This document shows positions 1 to 11,207 of a stretch of 64,000 nt of DNA, piece after piece. The translations under genes and the position numbers were made by a program. Position 1 is the stretch's first letter, and the number at the start of each line of letters is the position of its first letter. The DNA comes from Uloborus plumipes (lineage: Eukaryota; Arthropoda; Arachnida; Araneae; Uloboridae): the NCBI GenBank assembly GCA_038373865.1, contig JAXGGA010005500.1, positions 1-64,000 of the forward strand, given 5' to 3'. The notes beneath the pieces were generated by a model. That model saw nothing but the letters and a program-made list of their open reading frames with translations, had not been told where the DNA came from and did no database searches.

Positions 1-43
<43 letters not shown>
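1..43. repeat. (TA)n microsatellite
   Basis: Almost pure alternating TA running to the left end of a Tc1-like element. It supplies the TA target of that insertion. Confidence 0.95.
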
Positions 44-46
<3 letters not shown>

Positions 47-1261
47 TGAAGTGACAAAAGTCATGGGATAGCATTATGCAAATTTTCAGATGGCAGTAGC
101 ATCGCATAGAACAGGTATAAATGCGCAGTGCTTTTACAGAGCTTTCATTTCTGTTCAAGTTATTCATGTGAAGAGGTTTTAACGTGATGATGACCGCACG
201 ACGTGAATTAACAGACTTTGAACGCGGAATGTTAGTTGGAGCTAGACGCATGGGTCATGCCATTTCGGAAATCGTTAGAGAATTCAACATTCCCAGATCC
301 ACTGTGTCAAGAGTGTGCCGAGAGTATGAAATTTCAGGCATAACATCCCACCATGGACAGCGCAGTGGTCGACCGCCTGCACTTAAAGATCAAGACCGGC
401 GACGTCTGCAAAGAGTCGTAAATTCTAACAGACAAGCAACACTGCATCAAATCACCGTAGAAATCAATGTGGGACGTACAATGGACGTGTCTGCTAGAAC
501 TGTGCGGAGAAATTTGGATTTCTTGGGCTATTCCAGCAGAAGACCGACTCGAGTGCCTTTACTGACAGAACGACATCGCTTGCAGCGACTCTCGTGGGCA
601 CGTGAGCATATCGGTTGGTCCCTAGATGAATGGAAAACCGTGGCCTGGTCCGATGAGTCACGATTTCAGCTGGTAAGAGCCGATGGTAGGGTTCGAGTGT
701 GGCGCAGACCCCACGAAGCCATGGACCCAAACTGTCAGCAAGGCACTGTTCAAGCTGGTGGTGGCTCCGTAATGGTGTGGGCTGTTTTTTCATGGCATGG
801 ACTTGGTCCTCTAGTGCGACTGGACCGAACATTGACTGGAAATGCTTATGTGCAGCTACTTGGAGATCACTTGCAGCCATTCATGGACTTCATGTACCCA
901 AACAACGATGGGATTTTTATGGATGACAATGCGCCATGTCACCGGGCCACAACTGTTCGCAATTGGTTTGAAGAAAATTCTGGACAATTCCAACGAATGA
1001 TTTGGCCACCTAGATCGCCCGACATGAATCCCATTGAGCATTTATGGGACACCATCGAGAGGTCTGTTCGTGCCCAAAATCCTGCCCCATCAACGCTTTC
1101 ACAATTATGGACGTCTATCGAGACAGCATGGCTCAATATTCCTGCAGAAGACTTCCAACGACTTGTTGAGTCCATGCCACGTCGAGTTGTTGCACTTCGC
1201 CGGGCAAAAGGAGGGCCGACACGATATTAAGAGGTATCCCATGACTTTTGTCACTTCAGTG
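44..1261 (+). mobile_element. Intact Tc1/mariner element, DD36E type
   Basis: The ends (44 onward and up to 1261) are perfect inverted repeats of at least 27 bp, starting CACTGAAGTGACAAAAG. They are flanked by TA at 42-43 and 1262-1263. The 1218-bp length, one uninterrupted transposase frame and identical termini suggest a recent insertion. The spacing of the catalytic residues (36 between the second Asp and the Glu) matches the Incomer/DD36E family of the Tc1/mariner superfamily. Confidence 0.93.
187..1230 (+). CDS. Tc1-like DD36E transposase
   Basis: This 347-residue cut-and-paste transposase acts in the nucleus, binding the element's TIRs and inserting at TA. ATG at 187 is chosen; a GTG three bases upstream is not a plausible eukaryotic start, and a second ATG follows at 190. 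Residues about 10-47 form the first helix-turn-helix, SGRPP (about 60-64) is the GRPR-like linker, and a second HTH runs to about 114. The catalytic triad is Asp156 (in WSDES), Asp247 (in DDNAPCH) and Glu284 (in NPIEHLW), with 36 residues between the last two. The C-terminus, with SMPRRV and AKGGPTRY, is typical of Tc1-like enzymes. There is no frameshift or stop, and the length is normal for the family (about 340). It is plausibly functional; activity cannot be judged from sequence. Confidence 0.93.
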   Translation: MMTARRELTDFERGMLVGARRMGHAISEIVREFNIPRSTVSRVCREYEISGITSHHGQRSGRPPALKDQDRRRLQRVVNSNRQATLHQITVEINVGRTMDVSARTVRRNLDFLGYSSRRPTRVPLLTERHRLQRLSWAREHIGWSLDEWKTVAWSDESRFQLVRADGRVRVWRRPHEAMDPNCQQGTVQAGGGSVMVWAVFSWHGLGPLVRLDRTLTGNAYVQLLGDHLQPFMDFMYPNNDGIFMDDNAPCHRATTVRNWFEENSGQFQRMIWPPRSPDMNPIEHLWDTIERSVRAQNPAPSTLSQLWTSIETAWLNIPAEDFQRLVESMPRRVVALRRAKGGPTRY

Positions 1262-1263
1262 TA

Positions 1264-2371
1264 TGTCAAATAGAAGTTAAAGTAGCATAAAAACTCAAAA
1301 TTGCAATTAGAAAGTAACAGATGTTTTTTTTTTTTTTAAAGGACTTCGAAACACGTACAAAATAAAGTTTCGAGTGGTTAAAAAGATATAACCTTAATTA
1401 AAAGATTAAGACTTACATACAAAGCGTGCTGTTTCAAGTCTGATTAAATGATATATCTCTCCAACAACAGTGGGATTTGGCTCGTTAAGGTAATAAATTT
1501 AGGATAAACGAACAGTACCTTAGCATGTTGAACGCTAGACGCTTCGTGTTGTTTATTTAAATGAAATCGATTCCATTCTAAATACCGATAGTAACATCAT
1601 TAGCGAAACGGTTTTCGCAAAAACAACGTTGTATGTAACCTTAAACGATAGAGAAACTGCAAATGGGAAAATAAACTTACGAAGAGAGAGCAGATTTTTT
1701 TGTGCAGCTACCATCCTACATTGCGAAATATTGGGAGTTCCATTAGTTTATGAGATCTTTTGAAGAGATTGGAGCAAATATACGTTTCTACTCTGCGATA
1801 TATATACATATATATATTTTTTTGCTTTATATGCTGGTATTGTACACATATGTGGATAGAAAAAATAACTTGAAACAAATGTATGTATGTCTGCTAATAA
1901 ATACTTTCGCCAATCTGATTAATATTCTTATTTTAATGTTCTTTATACACCAATGATTTATATTATTGAAATTAGCAAGGTTGCATCTAAAATAGGATTG
2001 TTGGTGATAATTTTGGAAACATTTCTAATATAACTGTACTAAATTCACGACATTATTTGAAAATTTGAATTTTTGAAAAGAAAGATTTTTTTACTGGCCG
2101 GGCAGATGAATATCGCTATCCAATCCGCCCCAACAGAAACAATGGGACAAAAGAAGCGTGAAATTCCTTTAAGGATGTTGTAAACAGACAATTGGAAAAG
2201 ACCAAAGATTGTGTCTACAAAAGCAACGCATTTTAGCTGCATATTACTTACCCAAGAAGTTCAAACGCAAAAATAACGAAGAGGGGGAATTCACTAGAAT
2301 GTGTTTGATATTAACAGATAATACGACAGAAGATGTGACGTCAACTGACTTGAAACCCCAGGGTCTCCTTA
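1264..2371. other. AT-rich stretch, no gene recognised
   Basis: No coding similarity, tRNA or bounded repeat was recognised. It holds a poly-T run near 1323-1338 and a short TATA-rich tract near 1800. The open frame at 1750-1956 has the low-complexity composition of chance AT-rich frames. Confidence 0.6.
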
Positions 2372-2379
2372 CCTGCTAC

Positions 2380-3106
2380 TAGGGATGCACCGATTGATCG
2401 GCAGTACCGATTGATCGGCCATAATCGGCCACTTTTCCGATTATTAATAATTGGTAAAATCTGGCAGATTAATCGGCCGAAAAAATATTTTTCAAAAATT
2501 ATTCTTTAAAGTATACTTTCATTAAGAAACTGTAATGAATAATCCTCACAGTTGATATAAAGTTTTTTTTTTTTTTTTTTTTAATGAATTCTCCTACTTT
2601 GAATAAATACATAGACAATGTTACAACATTTTTCATGTGGCGATAGTGTTCTCCTTAGCACAGTGCTTTTAGATAACCTCTAATTTTCAAAGAATAAAAG
2701 TATTGAATTAAATTGCTGCTAATTATTGAAAATATGAATTTAAAGTACTCCTAAATTGGAGTGCTCACCACAGATTCCACCTCCCCTCCCCCTTTTTTTT
2801 TTTGAATTTTTATGTCCAATTAACATAACTAACAATGTGTTAACAATATGATTGACAATAATATGAAAATTGGTTCTGAGAAATTTGATAAATATTGAAA
2901 CTATTTTGTGAAAACTAGGAAAATGGAAAAAAAAATCTTCTCTCAGAAATAAATTACTTACTATTTCAAAACTTGTTATTGCGTGAGCGAGAAAAAACAG
3001 TGATAGTAAAACTGGTAGTAGAAAACCAGTTATCCTTATCATTAATCGGCGCAGCCGATTAATCGGTAATCGGTAATCCGCCAATTTGCTTATCGGTGCA
3101 TCCCTA
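2380..3106. mobile_element. Non-autonomous hAT element (MITE)
   Basis: The ends are inverted copies of TAGGGATGCACCGAT. They are flanked by a perfect 8-bp target duplication CCTGCTAC (2372-2379 and 3107-3114), the hAT hallmark. Just inside both ends are several CCGATT(A/G)ATCGG palindromes, likely subterminal transposase-binding repeats. The 727-bp body is AT-rich and carries no transposase. Confidence 0.92.
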
Positions 3107-3295
3107 CCTGCTACCATAGATTTGCGATAGTATGAATCCCTGAGGACAGCTCTGTCTTTTTTATTTAGATCAAGAGTTGAGCAACCTCTGATCCAGCGCC
3201 CCAGATGCATTGATTTGTAAAGAGAACTTGGAGTAATTTGTGACCATGACAGGGTTAACTTGTACCAGTGCCATTAGAGCACGCAAAAAGTCTTT

Positions 3296-3367
3296 GACCG
3301 ATCGGTATTCAACCCACGACCCTTCGGTTACGAGCTTATAGAGACTAACCTATTGGTCTACCTTGGC
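3296..3367 (-). pseudogene. tRNA-like sequence (tRNA-Thr(CGT)-like or SINE head)
   Basis: On the minus strand the segment reads like a tRNA: a 5' part with GGCCAAGG, an anticodon-like CTCGTAA, and a B-box-like GGGTTGAATACC. The acceptor arms do not pair properly and the T stem is weak, so this is a pseudogene or a tRNA-derived SINE head rather than a working tRNA. Confidence 0.5.
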
Positions 3368-4566
3368 CTTTGAAACTACAGTTGCTAACTGACTAGATGC
3401 TCATACAGTTACCGATAGATTCACAAGTTAGAAACAGAGGAAGTAAATGTTAAAGTGTGTTTCAAGAAGCATCAAAGCAAAGAAACTTTTTTGCAGACAA
3501 AAAAGAAAGAAGAGGGTTAAATATATAAGCTGCTAAATAAAACATACCACAATAATTTTTCTACTTTCTATTAAAAGAAAAATCTTGCATAATCGACTGC
3601 TGCAAGTACTTGTTTTTCTTCATCTCTATTGTGTTTTTTGATATCATTCTTTTATGTTTTCCAAAAAGACGTAAGTGTTAAAGAGAAAAGGAGAGCGTTT
3701 TGGATTCAACACTTTAATAAACACAAATGTAACCACAGCTGGGAAAATAATCTTACGCTTAATCAAAAAATTGACTTATAAATGTGAATGTACAAATGTA
3801 ATAAGTTAACATTAAAATGTATAAAATAATTGCAATTCATGTTCTTATTACTATTTGCTTAAAACTCTCAGTAAATTCATAAATTTGTGACACGTAGCAA
3901 AAACAAATCCTTAAAAAAGAAAACTATCAATACGCCTCAAAAACCAACATACCCCAGTTTCCATATGTGGCATAAAATCAGTAAAATGTATCTCATTTGA
4001 CAAAAAGGTATCCAAATCGATAATTCTCCCCCAATGCAGGTATGAAATCCACACCTGGCCCATGCAACCCCCAAATAAAGCTTTATCGACCTTTGACCTT
4101 TACGAACAGAGCAGAAAACATTAATCAGACCCCTTGAACGGAGCTGTCTGAAGGAAAAAGAAAAGCAAATATAGAGAGCCCTTCATTTATTGGCAGCGTA
4201 TTTCTTTCAACTACATGCACCTCCATGGAAAATGAGGGAGAAAATTTTTATTGGGATTTTTCATTTTTTAACTTTTTGAACGAAATTTTACGATGTCTGG
4301 TTTTTCTCAGTTTTGCGCACTTCAGTGGTATTATTAAGAAAACATTTTGAAGATCTTATCTGAGAATATTCGTACCTACTTCAATTTATAAACAAGCTGC
4401 TTCTTCGGGTTTAACACTTTTGCAGATGGTGTTGCTAAAGGTTAAAGGTATAAATTTAAATAGTTGCTTTACGTTTAAATTTCTAAATATGAGTATATGA
4501 GTTCGTAACATTTCTTTTTTATTCTTATAAATAGTATTTTATGACATGATTAGTAAAATTTATGTA
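3368..4566. other. AT-rich stretch, no gene recognised
   Basis: No frame with coding character, no structural RNA and no paired termini were seen. Confidence 0.55.
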
Positions 4567-5278
4567 CGAGGCGTATTTTTAAAGAAAGTACCGTTTTGAT
4601 GTAAATGAAAAACAGACAGAAATATCCTTACAATTATATTTTTACATGAAAGCCCACACCTTAAACTACTTTTCTACATAATTACCATTAAATGTAAGGC
4701 ACTTATCCTATCGTACAATCAACTTCAAAAAACGCCCATTGATTGCGAATGCCGCGGACTGGGAGGTACGTGCGGTAATTCGTTTTTAAACTGCAAAAGG
4801 GTTAAAAGCTATCGGTATTCATCGCGAGATTTCTTCAATACATGGGGAAACCATTATGAGCGATGGAATGGTTAAGATTTGGGTCCGAGCGTTCAAAGAT
4901 GGCCACTCCAATGTGCACACCGAGGAACGGAGTGGTCGACCTTAATTCATTAATGAAAATTTTATACAAAAGCAGCCGAGATCGAGCATCCAGTGACTAC
5001 TACCTGTTTTTGCATCTGAAGCAGTACCTCGGCGGCTAGCTATTGCTACGACAATAACGGTAATGTCAGGATGACTGTAATGCAGTGGCGGCATATTTCT
5101 TTGAAGAAGGATTTCAAAAGCTGATTGAACGATATTATAAGTGCCTTTCTAATTAGGGCAACTATGTAGAAAAGTAGTTTAAGGTATGGGCTTTCATGTA
5201 AAAAAATACAGATATGAATATATCTTTGCTTGTTTTTAATTAATACCAAATCGGTACTTACTTTAAAAATACACCTCG
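4567..5278 (+). mobile_element. Internally deleted mariner element
   Basis: The termini are inverted repeats (CGAGGCGTATTTTTAAAG at the left, its near complement at the right) flanked by TA at 4565-4566 and 5279-5280. A second inverted segment lies inside the ends (about 4643-4682 with 5162-5202). At 712 bp it is about half the length of a full mariner. Confidence 0.85.
4742..5198 (+). pseudogene. mariner transposase relic
   Basis: The N-terminal part reads AADWEVRAVIRFL, then REISSIHGETIMSDGMVKIW and HTEERSGRP, which is the first HTH and linker of mariner transposases. The frame then jumps to the C-terminal DYYLFLHLKQYLGG and FFEEGFQKLIERYYKCL. The middle of the protein, including the first two catalytic aspartates, is deleted. 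Stops occur after RFL, after SGRP and after YLGG, so it cannot encode an active enzyme. Confidence 0.85.
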
Positions 5279-6940
5279 TATTTATTTATTAATGTACGAA
5301 ATTGAGAGCAATTTTATTGTCTTGAGCAGGTCAATAGCAGCATCTACTAAAACGAGTTTTAGGAACATTAAGAAAAAACACGTTTTTTCTTTCCCATTTT
5401 GTCAATTAATTATTCAAAGGTAAAAAATAATGCTTTATTTCTGCGCCCATTTGATGTTTTTTTTTTTTTTTTTTTGAAATTTGATGTAAAAAAAATGATA
5501 AAAATACAAAAAAAAAGAAAGAAAGAAAAGAAAAGACAAGAAAAGAAAATCGAAACAATGTCTAGATACTTTAACATGTACCACCCCAAGGTATAGAATT
5601 TTTAGAACCCTTTTCCACCGACTTAGTGCTCAAAAGAACTTAGAAATTAAGAAACCAAATGCATAGGATTGATAACAAAGCACAGACAAGAAGACAATGC
5701 ACATGACAAAATATTGCGCCAATGCACAGGAAAGACTTGAAGTTATTTCTGTTATTTCATATATTTGTTAACGAAAAAAAACGAGTATTCTACTTCTTTC
5801 GTCAGAAAAATTTTTATATTTATGTAAGAAAACTTTTTCCTGTTTATACACTCTTCTATGAGTATCCTGGAAGAGTAAACAAAAGGTTAAGAGTGATCTT
5901 TTTCCCAAGGATGTAGAAATGGAAATAAATGATCCATTCCTTCTTCCGATAAGAAACCAGACAGTTCCCCAAGAATGATGGGACCACATATCTTAAGATA
6001 ACTTTATCTAATCACGCTTGCCTTCTATTCAGTCAATAGTCAGTATTAGAAGAATTTTATTGTGGTTCATATCTTCTTTGAGGAGGTATCTCAAGTATTT
6101 TTCACGGAAGTGTGTTGAATAATAACAGAAATAAGAAAGTGTCCCAATAAATACCCTTTTGCTATTAAATCTAATTCTTTTATAGTTTACTTTGAAATAG
6201 CAATTTTTTGTACAGATCAGTATGCTTCCTATTCTTACGAACTCAATTACGATTTTTCAACTGTAATATAACTAAGTTTTGTTAATCGCTAACCGAACGA
6301 TGTCCTTATTTAAAACTGCTCTTACATGCATAAAAATACCATACTTGGATTTGAAATGTGACTTTCATAAAGTTCTGGGCCTGACCACTCTTATTTCTTC
6401 TCACTGCGTCACTGAGTCACCTATTTCATGATGAAAATGTACTATTAGTGCCAAAACTCTTTTAAAAAATACGTATTAATAAAGTAACCTACAACAAAAA
6501 CAAATATTAGTACATAGAATTGTCGACATGAAAAAAGAGCTCATATATTGATGTATTTTTATTTATTTTATTTTTTAATTTTTTCATTTCTATTTTTTAT
6601 GAAGTGCAATCGTTTTCCCACTTTCGCTCAAAGTAAATAAGAAAAAAGGGGAACGACTCCTTCAAACGAAAGAATTTTAATATCCTACCTTCAGGAATCC
6701 GAAGAACTTTAATCAAACCATAATACAAATGATGCAGTTTTAATGAAGTACCTGCAATTCCAACGCATTTCGCCTGTATTGAAAGTTTAATGCCAATTTC
6801 AATCCAAATCAACTGGACGGAACCATAAGTTGTTTTCTATGTCATTTAGAGTTACTTCAAATAATTATTCGTAATTATCATTTGATGAGAACTGTATCGC
6901 TACCCCCCCCCTTTAATTCACGATTTGTGCGGTACCATTG
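5279..6940. other. AT-rich stretch, no gene recognised
   Basis: It contains a poly-T run at 5457-5475 and an A/G-rich GAAA-type tract at about 5510-5550. No bounded element or conserved frame was recognised. Confidence 0.55.
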
Positions 6941-7024
6941 CTGCGGCCCCTAGTTGGTATGCTAATTCTTTATTAGCTACCAGTTTTTTTGGCACAGTCA
7001 GTTCCTATAAGATTCTGTCTGCCC

Positions 7025-7099
7025 CCAGCTCGGTTACTTCCTATTCCAGACTGATGATAAGGAAGCAACTGCAGTATCTGGATGAAAAAACCTAATTGG
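7025..7099 (+). ncRNA. Degenerate type I hammerhead ribozyme repeat (copy A)
   Basis: The order of parts matches a hammerhead: TCCAGA (7045-7050), core CTGATGA (7051-7057), then CTGCAGT and TCTGGA (7077-7082), which pairs perfectly with the first arm as helix I. The left half of helix II is deleted, GAAA has become GCAA, and the cleavage-site base is A rather than C. It should be inactive. About 70 bp upstream (from about 6978) are shared with the other two copies. Confidence 0.6.
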
Positions 7100-7226
7100 C
7101 AGTATATTACATGCTTGCCTTAGCCCTAGATTAAGGGCGATGACTTACTGATTAAATACACAGATACACGAACACCTCAAACTTATAACCTCCTTCCTTG
7201 TTGCGTCGGGGGCTGAAAACATACTA

Positions 7227-7692
7227 GGGTAAGTGCTCCAGTAGTCGGCAAGAGATCTTTTGTTGATCTTGGCTAACCTAGAACTTTCAGCTATCAATAC
7301 AGCAACAAAAACAAGGTAAAACTTTAGAATGAACCTTTCGGATAGTGTATCACCTACTTGTTTCAGAAATTAAAAAAAAATATTATGTTAAAATCTAAGC
7401 TGTTTTCAACACTAGTAAATGCTCCAATAGTCGGCCACAGAATCATCTCAGTTGAAAAATAAGCAGAATCGTACTCTTGGATGACGGGCACACCATTGAA
7501 AATGAAATGATTCATTACTAATTCAAAAAAAGTACCCAAAACTTAACTGCCACTGGTTGATGATTGAGGATAGGTACATGAATGTGTGAATGCGTCATAT
7601 CTGATTTTGAATTAAAAATGTACTGTTTATGAGGAGTTTTATGTCATTGTGGTCGACTACTGAAGACTGGCCGACTACTAGAGCACTTACCC
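7227..7692. mobile_element. Small TIR element with AGTCGGC-type subterminal repeats
   Basis: The left end GGGTAAGTGCTCCAGTAG and the right end (complement of GGGTAAGTGCTCTAGTAG) form TIRs bounded by TA. A further copy of the left end lies inside at about 7417-7440 and an inverted one just inside the right end. No coding sequence is seen. The superfamily is uncertain; TA flanks suggest Tc1/mariner/pogo. Confidence 0.65.
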
Positions 7693-8347
7693 TATATATT
7701 TTTCTGTCTATGTCTTGACAGCCCAAAACGTTAATAAATACCTGTCAAAACTTAGAAATAAAAATCTTACATTAAAGTTTTTCCAACGAACATTATATGT
7801 AATCAAAATCTTAAAACTACCGAAAAGTGTGTAATAACATAAAACATTCTTTTTTTTTCTAAAAATAGAACAGAGAATAAAATTCCATTTACAATGCCAC
7901 TGTCACTATAAAAATGGTAAACAGAATGCTTTAACGCTACTTCCAAGAATATATGCCTCCGAAACTGCTTAATCAACAAAATGTGGATATTAATCTAAAA
8001 AGTAATCTAATATTCCAGTACATTTGCTTTCGAAACAATTCTGTTAAGGTTTTAAGAAGTTCTTAAAATCGGAGGCAAGCAGTTAGTTCCTTCCAGATGT
8101 AATCTACCTAAAGTAGCTTCTCCACTAAATAAACAGATGCTTCACTTATTTAATCGAATTCTTAGGCAGCAGAAATTGAGGATTAAATGGAAACGCTTTT
8201 GGGGGGGGGGGGTCAACATATTTTTCATGCGCGAAGCACTTCTGATTCAAATAATATTCCATTCTTAAAAGCTTTGTGATTTTATTTGGAAGGGTTTCAA
8301 AAAACACAATTGTGATTGTAAGAGGGACGAAGATATTTGCTTTGATT
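7693..8347. other. No gene recognised
   Basis: AT-rich DNA with a short G run near 8202-8211. No frame, RNA or paired termini were recognised. Confidence 0.5.
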
Positions 8348-9045
8348 AATTGAACCGTTTATCTCAAAAACCAGTCAAGTGGCAAGCTTTAAAAGCTCGA
8401 AAAAGCATTTTTAACTTTATTTTAAAAAATTTTAATAAGGATAACAATATTTTAAACTGAAATGGATACATTTTTAGATAAATTTCGTTCAGTGAAACGT
8501 GTTGTAAACACGATGGAATATTTTAATGTGTTAATATAAATGTTTTCAAAAAATTAGAAATTTTTCCGATTGACTGGTTACATATAAGAACTACAATGTT
8601 TTAAACTGAAATGTATACTCGTTTAGATAAATTTCTCTGAGTAAAACGTGTTATAGTTACAATTGAATAATTCAATGTGATAATATAAATGTTTTCTTAA
8701 AATTAGAAATTTTGTCGTTTGACTGGCTATAAAGGTTACAAAATTTTAAGCGAAAATGTATTTGTACTTAGATAAAGTTCTTTTAGAAAAACGTTTTACA
8801 ATCGCGGTTGAATAACATACTTTGATAATATAAATGCTTTCTTAAAATTAGGAATTTTCAAGTTTGACTGGTTATATGCGTAAACATAACAAAATTTTTA
8901 ATGAAAATGTATGCAAATTTAGATAAATCTGTTTCAAAAAACATGTTGTAATCGGTACTGAATAATTTAATGAGATGGTATATAAATGTTTTCTTAAAAT
9001 TAAAGATTTTGCCGTTTGACTAATTTTTGAAATAAACGATTCAAT
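8348..9045. mobile_element. Short TIR element related to the 20.5-23.0 kb element
   Basis: The left end (8348-8385: AATTGAACCGTTTATCTC then AAAAACCAGTCAAGTGG) and right end (9011-9045) are inverted repeats. They match the TIR of the larger element at 20471-23034. The interior is almost wholly a tandem array of about 150-bp units. There is no coding capacity, so it is probably a non-autonomous derivative. No clear target duplication was found. Confidence 0.6.
8452..9010. repeat. Tandem array, about 150-bp unit, four copies
   Basis: The landmark TTAAACTGAAATG-like sequence recurs at 8452, 8601, 8746 and 8898 (spacings 149, 145 and 152). Each unit also contains AGATAAAT, AATATAAATG and a GTTTGACTGGTT-like sequence resembling the inner TIR. 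Copies have diverged by roughly a fifth. Confidence 0.8.
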
Positions 9046-9968
9046 GAGGTCCTAAAAATTGAAATTGAACTAATTTGATGGCAAAATAGTTTGTGTGGTA
9101 TAACAATATCTATATGGGTAAAACAATAACCATTGTTAAAAATGATCATAATTGTAAAATAGATTACTAGGTGACAAAAGTTGTTACAGCTGCACTACAG
9201 TGAGCCAAAAGGAATAGCCTGGTAAATATCACTGAAAAATAATAATCTATATACATAAAAGACTACTTTTGTATCCGTATGTCCGGGGTAATCTTCTAAA
9301 CTACTGAACCGATTTTAACCATTTTTTCACCGTAGATAGCTACAGCAACAGGGAGCAGGATAAGCTATAATTTATTTCTAAAAAGCTTAGTTTAAAAAAG
9401 TTATTATGGAAAATAGTAAATTTCATATAGTTTCCCCATTAAATGATTAAATTTTCAGTCCATTGTTACAAAAATTTATTGCCTGGCAACAATAATATTA
9501 ATAGTGATCATAATGAAAATGTGAACCAAGGCTTCACTGGAGTAAGTATGAAATTTATTGCTTTCTTAGGATTTTTAGATTCATCTGTGCCAATAATCGC
9601 TAACGGGGTAAATAAAAAGATAATTGATTTTGGCAACAGTTAGAGACCAGAAAATGCTAGGTACGTAAGATATTTTCACCAATGTAGTCACAAGGATATA
9701 AACTAATGATGGGACTTATTTTACGTGTAATGTTTGGAAATACTTGACTCCAGTGCGATTGATATTGTAAATATATATTTATTTTAATTTACAGGGTGCG
9801 GCAGAGAAACTTGCTGATTTTAATTGGATGCTAATTAGCAAGGAATAGTCAGAAGGGATTGGGAAGAGTCTCATTTTAAAGAGAGGGTCCTGAAGTTGTG
9901 TTATCTCATAGTTTAGTTGTCACCATGCGTTGGACGAAGGAGCAACGAGCGTTCGCCGCCGAATCTTA

Positions 9969-10148
9969 AGCCCCGGTTTCCTAGGAGTGAAATTGTCGAT
10001 CTCTGGCGAGGCGACAGATGCCGCTGCCTTCTGCGCATGCGCCTGAGCCGCAGAGTGACGTCGCTTCATGCCACGCTCCAATCAAACTGGTTCTGATTCC
10101 AGCGTGCGTCGCGCCCGGCGTCAGCGACGATTCTAGGAAACCGGGCCT
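9969..10148. mobile_element. PIF/Harbinger-type MITE
   Basis: A 180-bp GC-rich insert with 16-bp TIRs (AGCCCCGGTTTCCTAG, one mismatch). The 3-bp target duplication is TTA (9966-9968 and 10149-10151). Removing the insert plus one TTA restores the host transposase frame exactly (E-S-Y-F-S), which fixes both boundaries. Confidence 0.88.
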
Positions 10149-10721
10149 TTACTTCTCAAATAATCTTTCGGTGGTCGCCACTCAATTTGCCTTCCGAACT
10201 CGGTTCAAAATTCAGCCCGTTGTTCCCGTTCCTGGCTGGGAATCGACTGTATTGTGGGTGAAAATATTCAGGGAAAGTGAGGGTGTGGCAAAAAGAGGCC
10301 CAGGAGGTCAACAGATTCCCAGAACCCTAGAAAACGTCGAAAAAGTGAGGAAGTCGTTTTTGCGCTCTCCCTGGCGTTCGACGCGTAAACACGCTGCTGC
10401 TTTGGGTATTTTTGATTGAACACTGAGACGAATTCTTCACAACGAGCTCCAGTTTCATCCCTACAAACTTGCTGTGGTTCACCAGTTGAGTGATAACGTC
10501 TCCTTGAAAGGTGACGTACCGTGGCCAGCCCGCTCCCCCGACTTGACACGCCGTGACTATTTTTTATGGGGGTATCTCTAATCGATCGTTTACAGCGACA
10601 AGCCCCGGACCCTGCAACGCCTGAAGAACAACATCCGGCTTGCTGTCACCAACATCCCAGTCGATATGCTCGAAAGAGTGCAACAAAACTTCAAATCTAG
10701 GGTAGATGAGTGCATCATTAA

Positions 10722-11207
10722 CCCTTTCATGGGCCATTTATTTTTCTTTTGAATTCCTTCCAGTTTTTTATGTTTTATTAACAATTAAGCAATAACATTT
10801 AAGGAAATGCATTTTATTTTGCCGAATTTTATTTTTACATTTAAATTTCAGGGGTGGGAAGTATCCTTCCCACGGAACCATTTACAGTCATAAAGAAAAT
10901 TAAATTGAATGGTGATTATTTACCACTCACGTTTGCAGAAAAATCGTTGAGCAGTGCAAATGTCACATCAAAACAGAATTAGTAGAACAAATCTCACATA
11001 AAGCTTTCAAGCATTCGAAACCAAAATTACCGCCAATTTCATTCAGTCGATTGAACACTAGATGACAGCACAAAATTGAAGCGGGAAATTCCGTTCCCAA
11101 CGTTCTAATAGCAGCATCAATATATTATAATGGGAATTGCGCTTCCCACAGGTGTATTTTGTAGGATCTTGTAGGTGGGAAGCAATCTTCCTACGGCCCA
11201 CGAAAAC
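10722..11207. mobile_element. piggyBac-like MITE, right edge eroded
   Basis: TTAA at 10718-10721 precedes CCCTTTCATGGGCC. The right end complements CCCTGTTTTCGTGGGCC, a gapped TIR. GTGGGAAG/CTTCCCAC inverted motifs recur inside. The right TTAA is not visible, so the edge is estimated from where the transposase frame resumes. Confidence 0.55.

Noticed and set aside
494..880. 128-codon minus-strand frame
   Set aside because: Antisense shadow of the intact DD36E transposase.
2740..3210. 156-codon minus-strand frame
   Set aside because: Most of it lies inside the non-coding hAT MITE and runs through its right border; only the flank might be real.
10018..10419. Open frame of 133 codons on the + strand as a gene
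   Set aside because: Its first part is the Harbinger MITE and the rest is mariner-like transposase read across the insertion; it is not an independent gene.
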